Shown: positions 15,846 through 23,639 of the stretch, one piece after another
Numbering within the stretch: position 1 is the first letter of the stretch
Layout: each line of letters begins with the position of its first letter
Assembly (NCBI GenBank): GCA_041736465.1
Contig: JBGSTO010000317.1
Location: 5,235 to 69,234, forward strand
Length of the DNA stretch: 64,000 nt
Direction of reading: 5' to 3'
Origin: JAJUJL01 sp041736465
GTDB taxonomy: Bacteria; Chloroflexota; Anaerolineae; Anaerolineales; UBA4823
Translations under genes and position numbers: made by a program
The notes under the pieces: generated by a model
Told to the model about the DNA's origin: nothing
What the model saw: the letters and a program-made list of their open reading frames with translations, nothing else
The model's database searches: none

Positions 15846-17360
15846 TTATTTCTGCAGGCGTTCCCAGCGGCTGAGCCACTTCCAGTTGCTGGTGTCGCGT
15901 TCGCCGCGCTGGATGAAGTGCGATGCCAGCTCCATTTCGCGGTGTGACACCAGGGTGGCGAAGATTGCTGCGATCTCCGGCCGCGAGCCTCTACCTTCCT
16001 CGGGTGCGTCCATCAAGAAGCGCTCTTCTACAAAGCGCGTATCGAACTGCCCGCCCATGAAGCGATGCGAGTCCATCAAATTTTGGTGGAAGGGGATATT
16101 GGTGCGTACGCCGACGATCTTATACTCTTCCAGGGCGCGGCGCATGCGCAGGATGGCTTCTGCCCGCGTCTCACCCCATACAATTAACTTGGATATCAGC
16201 GAATCGTAATACGATGAGATCTCAAAGCCGGGGTAAACGCCGGTATCCACCCGCACCCCCGGACCGGTGGGTAGAATGCTGTGACCAATCCGCCCGGTGG
16301 AGGGTAAAAAGTTATTATATGGATCTTCCGCATTGATGCGGCACTCGATCGCCCAACCGTTGAGGTGAACATCTTGCTGTTGGTAGCGCAGGTGGCGACC
16401 ACGCGCAATGCGGATCTGCTCTTTGACGATGTCGATGCCTGTGACCAGCTCAGTAACCGGATGCTCCACCTGCAGGCGGGTATTCATCTCAAGAAAGTAA
16501 AAGTTCTTATCCTTGTCCACCAGAAACTCGATTGTCCCGGCGTTGACATAATGCACCGCCTGGGCTGCCCTTACGGCTACATCGCCCATCAACTGGCGCA
16601 GTTCCTTGTTCTCTCCAACAAAGGGCGAGGGAGACTCTTCCAGCAGTTTCTGGTGACGGCGCTGCAGCGAACACTCACGCTCTCCCAGGTGAACGACATT
16701 CCCGTGCTCATCCGCCAGGATTTGAATCTCGATATGGCGCGCGCCTTCTAGCAGCTTTTCAAGATAAACGTTGCCTTCTCCAAAGGAAGCCTCCGCCTCC
16801 CTGCGCGCAGCGTGCAGCAGCCCCGGCATCTCTTCGAGCGTGCGCACCTCGCGCATGCCTTTGCCGCCGCCGCCAGCAGTGGCTTTGATCAGCAGTGGAA
16901 AACCGATCTGGGGCGCCAGCTCGAGCAGATCTTCATCGCGCAGCGAACCCTCGCCTTCTGTGCCGGGCACCACCGGGACACCCGCGCGGGTAACCGTGGC
17001 GCGCGCCACTGCCTTGTCGCCCATTGCCGCAATCGCCGAAGGGCGCGGGCCAATGAATGCCAGCCCGGCATCCAGGCAGGCCTGGGCGAAATCGGCCCGC
17101 TCTGCCAGGAAACCGTATCCCGGATGGATGGCGCCAGCCCCGCACTTACGGGCGATCTCCACGATGCGATCGCCCCGCAGGTAAGAATCACGCGATGGCG
17201 CCGGGCCTAATAAGTAGGCCTCATCCGCATAACGCACGTGCAAAGCGTGCCGGTCGGCTTCGGAATAGACCGCCACAGTCTGCATGCCCAGCTCCCGGCA
17301 CGCCCTCAGAATGCGCACAGCGATCTCTCCGCGATTGGCGATCAATACCTTGTTAAACAT
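15846..17360 (-). CDS. accC: Biotin carboxylase subunit of an acyl-CoA carboxylase
   Basis: 504 residues. KVLIANRGEIAVRILRAC at the start, ATP-grasp P-loop AGGGGKGM, EFLVD..NFYFLEMNTRLQVEH and the C-terminal NIPFHQNL region are all diagnostic. It carboxylates the biotin on the carrier protein using ATP and bicarbonate. The length fits a stand-alone subunit without carrier domain. It is encoded upstream of the carrier and downstream of an alpha/beta hydrolase, nine bases after that stop. The gene name is used for family. With the PccB-like beta subunit, the enzyme is more likely for propionyl-CoA or a related acyl-CoA. Confidence 0.93.
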   Translation of the reverse strand: MFNKVLIANRGEIAVRILRACRELGMQTVAVYSEADRHALHVRYADEAYLLGPAPSRDSYLRGDRIVEIARKCGAGAIHPGYGFLAERADFAQACLDAGLAFIGPRPSAIAAMGDKAVARATVTRAGVPVVPGTEGEGSLRDEDLLELAPQIGFPLLIKATAGGGGKGMREVRTLEEMPGLLHAARREAEASFGEGNVYLEKLLEGARHIEIQILADEHGNVVHLGERECSLQRRHQKLLEESPSPFVGENKELRQLMGDVAVRAAQAVHYVNAGTIEFLVDKDKNFYFLEMNTRLQVEHPVTELVTGIDIVKEQIRIARGRHLRYQQQDVHLNGWAIECRINAEDPYNNFLPSTGRIGHSILPTGPGVRVDTGVYPGFEISSYYDSLISKLIVWGETRAEAILRMRRALEEYKIVGVRTNIPFHQNLMDSHRFMGGQFDTRFVEERFLMDAPEEGRGSRPEIAAIFATLVSHREMELASHFIQRGERDTSNWKWLSRWERLQK

Positions 17361-17369
17361 ACCTCGCTC

Positions 17370-18191
17370 CTATCCATTCCGGGATGCTTCCGGGCTGGTA
17401 TGGTGCCCATTCGACCCGGGGTGCAGCGCTGCCTGCAAAAACGCCAGCAGGCGGGGATTGAAAGCTGCTCCGGATTCCTGGGGCAGCATGTGATTGGCAT
17501 CCTTCAGCAGCCAAAGCTGTGACTTCGGCAGAGCCTGCGCCAGGTCGCGGGCGTGCTGCGCAGAGGCATGCTCGTCTTGCAGGCCCTGAACAACCCATAC
17601 CGGGCAGGTGATGCTCCGCAGCAGCGGGCGCATATCCCAGCCAATGATCTCGGGCCGCATCCAGCCCCGATACCAGTGGTAGAAAACCTGATCGGTTTTT
17701 TCGCCGTGCATACGGCGCAGCCCGGCACGCATACGCGGGTCGTTCTCGAAAGCCCAACGCACACCTTCGATGCCCGGGAGCATCTTCTCTTCCACGTAGA
17801 TATGGGCGGCGACCACCACCACGGCGGTCACTCGATGGGGGTGAGCAGCCGCGAAATACAGGCAGATCGTACCGCCGTCGCTGTGCCCAACCAGGGCTGC
17901 CTGTTCGAGGTGCAGCTCATCCAGCAAACCCAGCAGGTCGTCCAGGTCTTCGTCGAAGGAAGGCACCGATAGACGCGGGCGCGGATCGGATTGGCCGTAT
18001 CCCCAGCGGTCATATACGATCACATTAAAGCCGGCTTGCGCCAGCAGCGCCGTCTGGGAACGCCAGGCTTGCGTTGAGCCCAGACCATGGTGGAGCAGTA
18101 CGACTGCTGGCCCGTCCAGCGGGCCCTGGCGATCAACATACAAGCGCCGGCCATGCAGCTCGATGTACATTTCGTCCTTGTACACGATCAC
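17370..18191 (-). CDS. Alpha/beta hydrolase
   Basis: 273 residues from a GTG at 18191 whose GTGA overlaps the stop of the carboxyltransferase. A second start, ATG at 18170, has AAGGA just in front and may be the true one. Motifs are LLHHGLGSTQAW (oxyanion), GHSDGG (nucleophile), GLQDEHA (Asp) and ANHMLP (His). It lies between carboxyltransferase and biotin carboxylase genes, so it is probably made with them. A thioesterase or lactonase role on the same acyl group is possible but unproven. Confidence 0.8.
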   Translation of the reverse strand: MIVYKDEMYIELHGRRLYVDRQGPLDGPAVVLLHHGLGSTQAWRSQTALLAQAGFNVIVYDRWGYGQSDPRPRLSVPSFDEDLDDLLGLLDELHLEQAALVGHSDGGTICLYFAAAHPHRVTAVVVVAAHIYVEEKMLPGIEGVRWAFENDPRMRAGLRRMHGEKTDQVFYHWYRGWMRPEIIGWDMRPLLRSITCPVWVVQGLQDEHASAQHARDLAQALPKSQLWLLKDANHMLPQESGAAFNPRLLAFLQAALHPGSNGHHTSPEASRNG

Positions 18192-19738
18192 AAAGGGATA
18201 CAGCCGTGCTTGCGCGGCGGGTTAGAGTCGCGCTTGTTGGAGAGCATCTCCAGAGCATTGATCAGGCGCGGGCGGGTCTCGCGCGGCTCGATGATGTCAT
18301 CGATGTAACCGCGCGAAGCCGCAATATACGGATTGGCGAACTTCTGGCGGTATTCAGCCACCAGCTCAGCTTTGCGCTGCACCGGATCTTCAGCCTGGGC
18401 CAGCTCTTTTCGGAAGATGATGTTCACTGCCCCATCGGGACCCATCACGGCGATCTGAGCCGAAGGCCATGCCAGATTCACATCGCCGCGGATGTGCTTG
18501 CTGCTCATCACGTCGTAAGCCCCGCCATAGGCTTTCCGGGTAACCACGGTGAGCTTGGGTACGGTTGCTTCGCAGTAAGCGTATAGAAGTTTAGCGCCCG
18601 AGCGTATGATACCGCCGTGCTCTTGACCGGTACCGGGCAGGAAACCCGGCACATCCACAAACGTGACAATCGGGATATTGAATGCGTCGCAAAAACGGAC
18701 AAAGCGGGCTGCTTTCTCCGAAGAATTGATATCCAGGACGCCAGCCAGCACCGCCGGCTGGTTAGCGATGATGCCAATGCTGTGCCCGCCCAGGCGAGCG
18801 AATCCCACCACGATGTTGGCAGCATAGGCCTCGTGGATTTCGAAAAACGCGCCATCATCCACAATCAGGCGAATAGCATCCTTAATATCATACGGTTTTC
18901 CGGGATCATCCGGTACAAGGCTGTCCAGAGCCTCTTCCATGCGCAGCGGATCATCACCGTTTGGCACGAACGGCGCATCCTCCATATTGTTCTGAGGCAT
19001 GTATGCCAGCAGCTTGCGGATCACGTACAAAGCATCTGCTTCGCTGTCGACTGCCAGGTGACACACCCCGGAGACTTCCGAATGCACGCTGGCGCCACCC
19101 AGTTCTTCGAAAGAGACCTCTTCATGCGTGACCGTTTTAACCACTTCGGGGCCGGTGACAAACATATACGAAGAGTTGCGCACCATGACGATGAAATCAG
19201 TCAATGCCGGTGAGTATACCGCCCCGCCCGCACAAGGCCCCATGATCACGCTAATTTGTGGAATTACCCCAGAAGCCAGTGTGTTGCGCAGGAAAATATC
19301 GGCATACCCGCCCAGCGAGACCACACCTTCCTGGATGCGCGCCCCACCCGAATCGTTCAGGCCGATCACCGGCGCGCCATTTTTCATTGCCATATCCATG
19401 ATCTTGCAAATCTTTTCAGCGTGCACCTCCCCCAGGCTGCCACCGAAGACAGTGAAGTCCTGCGAGAAGATATACACCAACCGCCCGCTGATTGTGCCCC
19501 AACCGGTCACCACGCTGTCGCCCAGGTATTTTTGCTTGTCCAAACCGAAATCATTGGTGCGATGCTCTACAAAAGCGTCGATCTCACGAAAAGAACCCTT
19601 ATCCATCAGCAAATCGATCCGTTCGCGCGCTGTCAGCCGGCCCCGACTGTGCTGGGTCTCGATCCTCTCTTCACCACCACCCAGGCGGCTCTTAGATCTC
19701 TGTTCTCGCAGCTCACGAATCTTGGGGTCGGTTGTCAT
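18188..19738 (-). CDS. Acyl-CoA carboxylase carboxyltransferase subunit (PccB-like)
   Basis: 516 residues. Both halves of the carboxyltransferase fold are present: GLNDSGGARIQEGV, GPCAGGAVYSPA, FVDVPGFLPGTGQEHGGIIR and RKAYGGAYDVMSSKH. This sequence class includes propionyl-CoA carboxylase beta and methylmalonyl-CoA decarboxylase alpha. No membrane or gamma subunits of a sodium-pumping decarboxylase are nearby, so a biosynthetic or catabolic carboxylase is favoured. ATG 19738 with GGAGAGG upstream was chosen over a TTG four codons earlier. It overlaps the upstream membrane gene by 26 bases. Confidence 0.93.
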   Translation of the reverse strand: MTTDPKIRELREQRSKSRLGGGEERIETQHSRGRLTARERIDLLMDKGSFREIDAFVEHRTNDFGLDKQKYLGDSVVTGWGTISGRLVYIFSQDFTVFGGSLGEVHAEKICKIMDMAMKNGAPVIGLNDSGGARIQEGVVSLGGYADIFLRNTLASGVIPQISVIMGPCAGGAVYSPALTDFIVMVRNSSYMFVTGPEVVKTVTHEEVSFEELGGASVHSEVSGVCHLAVDSEADALYVIRKLLAYMPQNNMEDAPFVPNGDDPLRMEEALDSLVPDDPGKPYDIKDAIRLIVDDGAFFEIHEAYAANIVVGFARLGGHSIGIIANQPAVLAGVLDINSSEKAARFVRFCDAFNIPIVTFVDVPGFLPGTGQEHGGIIRSGAKLLYAYCEATVPKLTVVTRKAYGGAYDVMSSKHIRGDVNLAWPSAQIAVMGPDGAVNIIFRKELAQAEDPVQRKAELVAEYRQKFANPYIAASRGYIDDIIEPRETRPRLINALEMLSNKRDSNPPRKHGCIPL

Positions 19739-20174
19739 AAGCCTCTCCAAAAAATGCCTTTGATGAAGGTCGGGAAAGTGTCCAAAATGTATACGCCAGG
19801 ACCAACAGGTTCAAGCCAAGGATGAAAGGCCAGTTCATGCGCGCCGCTGGTGAAGCCATCACCAGCCGGTCGAACCAGTCGTAGAAAGTGTAGCACGGCA
19901 CAGCCAGTTTCGCCAGGATTGGCGACCAGACTGCGCCGCGCCACAATCCCCATGCCAGAGGCAGCCCTACCAGCGACCAAAACAAACCCGTCAAAGCCGG
20001 GTAAAGCGGCGAAAATGGCAATATCTCTATGAGGAAGTCCCACTGCCTCAGGCTGCCAACAAAACGCGCCAGGGAGAGTCCCGTAATGCTTAACACTCCC
20101 AGGGCAAGCAAGGTTACGCTGCGTGGTCTGCTCGGGCGCGGGTGGTTGTTCGGCTGGCGCGGCAAGGTCATCAT
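19713..20174 (-). CDS. Hypothetical membrane protein
   Basis: 153 residues with about four hydrophobic stretches (SVTLLALGVLSITGLSLARF near residue 20, LTGLFWSLVGLPLAWGLW near residue 60, and one near the C-terminus). Two adjacent in-frame ATGs at 20174 and 20171 and a TTG before them leave the exact start open. The 3' end overlaps the carboxyltransferase gene by 26 bases in another frame, which supports real, coupled expression. The family is not recognised. Confidence 0.6.
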   Translation of the reverse strand: MMTLPRQPNNHPRPSRPRSVTLLALGVLSITGLSLARFVGSLRQWDFLIEILPFSPLYPALTGLFWSLVGLPLAWGLWRGAVWSPILAKLAVPCYTFYDWFDRLVMASPAARMNWPFILGLNLLVLAYTFWTLSRPSSKAFFGEAYDNRPQDS

Positions 20175-20193
20175 CAATCACCCAGAGTCCATT

Positions 20194-21228
20194 TTATCCT
20201 TGAATATCCAGGGTTAGCTTGCCTGTTTGCAGGTTCTGCTCCAGGCGTTCCTGCGCCAGATTCGCCTCAGCCAATGGATAGGAGCAATCCATCACCGGGC
20301 GCAGCCTGCCCTGGAATACCAAATCCATCACCTCGGCAAAATCAGTCCGCGTGCCCATGCTGGAGCCGATCACGCTCAGGTGTTTGCCGAATATAAAGCG
20401 GTTGTCGATCTCGAACCTGGCCCCGCCGGTGTTGCCTACCGTCAGAATGCGGCCTCCTTTGGCAGCGGCACGGAAACTGAGCGGGAAGGTTGTGCCCACG
20501 TTGTCGACCACCACATCCACGCCGCGTTTGGCGGTCAAATTAAAAACGGTACGCGACCAGTTTTCGTCTTTGGAACGATCGATGAGGAAATCGGCGCCCA
20601 GGCTTTCCGCCACAGCAAGCTTTTCCGCGTTCGATCCAACCACGTAGACAACCGCCCCTGCCAGTCTGGCGATCTGGATGCAGGCGGTGTTGACGCCGCC
20701 TGAAGCGCCGACCACCAGCACGCTTTCACCGGGTCGCACCCGGCCGCGCACCACAAGCGAATGCCAGGCAGTGTGAAAAACCAGCGCGGCAGCCGCGGCT
20801 GTGTGGGGATCAAAATCCTCCGGCATCGCATAAACGTTTTCTTGAGGCACGCACACATATTCCGCATAGGTGCCGCGGCGGGTTTCGCCCAATAACTCCC
20901 AGCTTGTGCAGCGATTGTCCTGCCCGGCGATACAAGCCGGGCATCTCCCGCAGCTCAAGTTGGAATTAATCACCACCTTGCTGCCGGTGTCCCAGCCAGT
21001 CACACCCGGACCAATTGCTGCAATCTCTCCAGCTCCATCTGCGCCAGGGATGTGCGGGTATTCCAGGCGAATGCCGGGCCAGCCGTTGCGCACCCACAGG
21101 TCCAGACGGTTCAAAGCCGCAGCGCGCAGGCGCACCTGTACCTGCCCCGGTCCGGGTTGTGGGTCGTCGATCTGGCTGTATTCCAACACCTCCGGCCCGC
21201 CATGCTGGTGAAACAGAACTGCTTTCAT
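20194..21228 (-). CDS. Zinc-binding alcohol dehydrogenase-family oxidoreductase (MDR)
   Basis: 344 residues. MKAVLFHQHGGPEVLEY is a typical MDR start. The four-cysteine structural zinc loop CGRCPACIAGQDNRC is intact. The Rossmann fold has LVVGASGGVNTACIQ. The region HIPGADGAGEIAAIGPGV is near residue 60. At the catalytic metal position many quinone-oxidoreductase-like members lack Cys, and the sequence here (NRLDLWVRNG) also does, so it may be zinc-free at the active site. GAGGAAG precedes the ATG. Substrate is unknown. Confidence 0.85.
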   Translation of the reverse strand: MKAVLFHQHGGPEVLEYSQIDDPQPGPGQVQVRLRAAALNRLDLWVRNGWPGIRLEYPHIPGADGAGEIAAIGPGVTGWDTGSKVVINSNLSCGRCPACIAGQDNRCTSWELLGETRRGTYAEYVCVPQENVYAMPEDFDPHTAAAAALVFHTAWHSLVVRGRVRPGESVLVVGASGGVNTACIQIARLAGAVVYVVGSNAEKLAVAESLGADFLIDRSKDENWSRTVFNLTAKRGVDVVVDNVGTTFPLSFRAAAKGGRILTVGNTGGARFEIDNRFIFGKHLSVIGSSMGTRTDFAEVMDLVFQGRLRPVMDCSYPLAEANLAQERLEQNLQTGKLTLDIQG

Positions 21229-21245
21229 ATGCGCTTCCTCAACGT

Positions 21246-23639
21246 CTACTCGTGCTCCAGCCGGATCTCCCAGATGTGAGTGTGCGCCGGTTCAGTTTGA
21301 TGCATATCTAGCACTTCCACCCGCAGCATTCGCGCCGGGTATTCACCCCTGAAATCCAGGCGGATTTCAGGGTCGGAAACCGTGCCGCGATCTTGAATCG
21401 TAAACCGCTGGGGTTCGGCTTGCGGCGTTGCATACACAAGTGCGGTAATCTGCGCTTCGATGCTGCCAATGATAACGGATATTCCCCGCAGCATATGCGG
21501 TTCTGAAAAGGTCAATTCGTACACCGCCGGATTCGCCTCCAGCGTGCGCGTCAGGCTGAAAGGGTCGCCATCGAAGGCCTGGCTCGGCGTGCCGATATCA
21601 AGCAAGGAGTGCCGCACCTGCACCGTCTCGCCATCTAATTCGATCTCCGTTTGTTGAAGCTGGCGGCGCTGAACCTGCTCGGCGGCAAAAATGGCCTCGA
21701 TATTATCCACATAGCTCAAACGCAGGAAATAGAAACCGGGCTTGCCATCCGGGTATGGTAAGATTTGCTCGACCTGGATTGGCTCGAACTTGGCGCTGCC
21801 TTTCACCAGTTGATACTCCTCAGGAGTGACGATGAACAACATACGCTCATCGAGCGGTCGAATGCGTTCGATGTGCCCGCGCACACTGCCCAGCTCGACC
21901 GGCAGCGGATCCCCCAGGAAAAAGCGCGCCACGATGTCGGCCCCATTCGTCCACACCGGAGACAGGATGATGAATGTGTCCGGTTCGGCCTTCAAGATGC
22001 GGCGCACTTCGCCGTATACCTGCGAGGCGCCGTACTGCATGCCCCCCAGACCGTAATCACGGTGCCAGAGCGCCCCGTTCGCCAATGAATCCTGCAGCAG
22101 GTTGAGGTTAAGCACTCCCAGCAGCAGGAAGGCTCCGGTCACCACCAGGCCAGGCGGCAGCCCGCGCGTGAACGATCGCCAGCGTTGGTATCTTAGCCGT
22201 TTGAACAGATCGCCAGGATGCTCCAGCCACAACAGCACTTGCTCTATCCCCAGGGCCGCCAGCACGCTCGCGGGGATGACCATCGAGAGCAGGCGGGTGA
22301 TGCCGATGCCCACCAGGACGCCCCCGGCAGGCGCCGCCAGCAAGGCGATCAAGATCAAACGGTGAGCCGAGCTGCGCATGCGCCGCAGAGCGAGAATCAA
22401 GCCCAGCAGTATGAAAGGGAAAACCAGCCTCGAAAGGTGTCCATAGCTGTCCATCACATGGCGAGGCAAGTCATGATCGTGCGGGACGAACCAGTAGCCT
22501 GGGCTTAGCCCAAAAAGATACAGCCGCCACAGGCGGCCCAGCTTTTCAGAAAGCGGCAGCGGTTGGATAATGTAAGCGTCGAGCAAGCGCAGGTGTTCTG
22601 CTGAGGTGCCGGGGTACGCCTGCTGGAATCGAATGTAAGGCAGCGCCAGGAAAATCGCAAGCAACGCCATGCGAGCCAGCAAGCGCCGCTGCTGCCAGTG
22701 GTAGCGGGCATCGGAGAGCAGCAGCAGAAACGCCGTTACTGCGATGACCACCTGCCCGGGGCTGTAGCTGTAAAACGCCAGCGCCGCCAGCACACAGGCA
22801 GCGTAGATCATACGGGGATTCCCCTGGCGATATAAGCCGTAGGTATACAGGAAGGCGGCGTAAAATGAGACGAACAGCACGGTTTCGAAAGCGGTGCGCG
22901 AATGCAGGAACCAGGCAGGCGTTATGGAGAGCAGCAGCGAGCCTAACCACCAATAGCGGGCGCGGTACAGATCGCGCAGCATCCATCCCACTGAGGCGGC
23001 TGCCAGCACAGTGACCAACACAGAAGCAGCCCGGGTGACAAAGATCGATTTGCCGAACAGCAGGTAAGGCAGCACTTGCAGGTAAACGCTGATGCTCAGG
23101 TTGTAGTAGCTGCCATTCTTGAAATATGTCGGCAGGAAAACCTGATCGGCGCCGCGCAGCCCATCTCTCAGCAGGTCGGCTGCCAGCATAGTCTGCACAG
23201 CCTCATCGGAGAAGAAATAGATCGGATAGCGATCCAGCGCGACCAGGCGCACAACCAGGTAGACCACCAACGCCAGCACAAACAAAGCCCCTGCCGCCTT
23301 GCCTCTGCCTGTCGTCCAATCCCCATACAGCAGTTGGCGCACGATAGTCTGCTTGCCGGGTTGATCTGCAGGTGCCAGCCGGCTGCGTGCTTGCAGGTCG
23401 GCATTGGCTGCCCCGCTCCTGACCTGCACGCTGTCGCCTGGCAGCCCAGTGACCACCACAGATATATCCCCAACTTGCAGCACTTCATTTGCTTCGACAG
23501 GCTGTTCAGTCCCGGCATCCGGCAGGCGCTCAACTGTTACCCGTATGCGCATACCCTCAGGCAGGTCCACGTGCAGGAAGACCTTCTCGTCGCGAGGCTC
23601 CGCTGCCCGCTCATCAGAGCGATCATTGTCCGGCTGCAC
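21246..23639 (-). CDS. GT-C membrane glycosyltransferase (GT39/ArnT-like) with C-terminal beta-rich domain
   Basis: 797 residues. A ~115-residue soluble N-terminus precedes about 11 transmembrane segments. The first external loop has YFFSDEAVQTM, the acidic pair expected for dolichyl- or polyprenyl-phosphate sugar-using enzymes. After the membrane part, the last ~250 residues are soluble and end in a region (LTFSEPHMLRGISVI, then LRVEVLDM) reminiscent of discoidin-like carbohydrate-binding folds. The GTG start at 23639 overlaps the previous gene by 17 bases, with GGAG seven bases before it. Probably works with that neighbour in cell-surface glycosylation. Confidence 0.75.
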   Translation of the reverse strand: MQPDNDRSDERAAEPRDEKVFLHVDLPEGMRIRVTVERLPDAGTEQPVEANEVLQVGDISVVVTGLPGDSVQVRSGAANADLQARSRLAPADQPGKQTIVRQLLYGDWTTGRGKAAGALFVLALVVYLVVRLVALDRYPIYFFSDEAVQTMLAADLLRDGLRGADQVFLPTYFKNGSYYNLSISVYLQVLPYLLFGKSIFVTRAASVLVTVLAAASVGWMLRDLYRARYWWLGSLLLSITPAWFLHSRTAFETVLFVSFYAAFLYTYGLYRQGNPRMIYAACVLAALAFYSYSPGQVVIAVTAFLLLLSDARYHWQQRRLLARMALLAIFLALPYIRFQQAYPGTSAEHLRLLDAYIIQPLPLSEKLGRLWRLYLFGLSPGYWFVPHDHDLPRHVMDSYGHLSRLVFPFILLGLILALRRMRSSAHRLILIALLAAPAGGVLVGIGITRLLSMVIPASVLAALGIEQVLLWLEHPGDLFKRLRYQRWRSFTRGLPPGLVVTGAFLLLGVLNLNLLQDSLANGALWHRDYGLGGMQYGASQVYGEVRRILKAEPDTFIILSPVWTNGADIVARFFLGDPLPVELGSVRGHIERIRPLDERMLFIVTPEEYQLVKGSAKFEPIQVEQILPYPDGKPGFYFLRLSYVDNIEAIFAAEQVQRRQLQQTEIELDGETVQVRHSLLDIGTPSQAFDGDPFSLTRTLEANPAVYELTFSEPHMLRGISVIIGSIEAQITALVYATPQAEPQRFTIQDRGTVSDPEIRLDFRGEYPARMLRVEVLDMHQTEPAHTHIWEIRLEHE

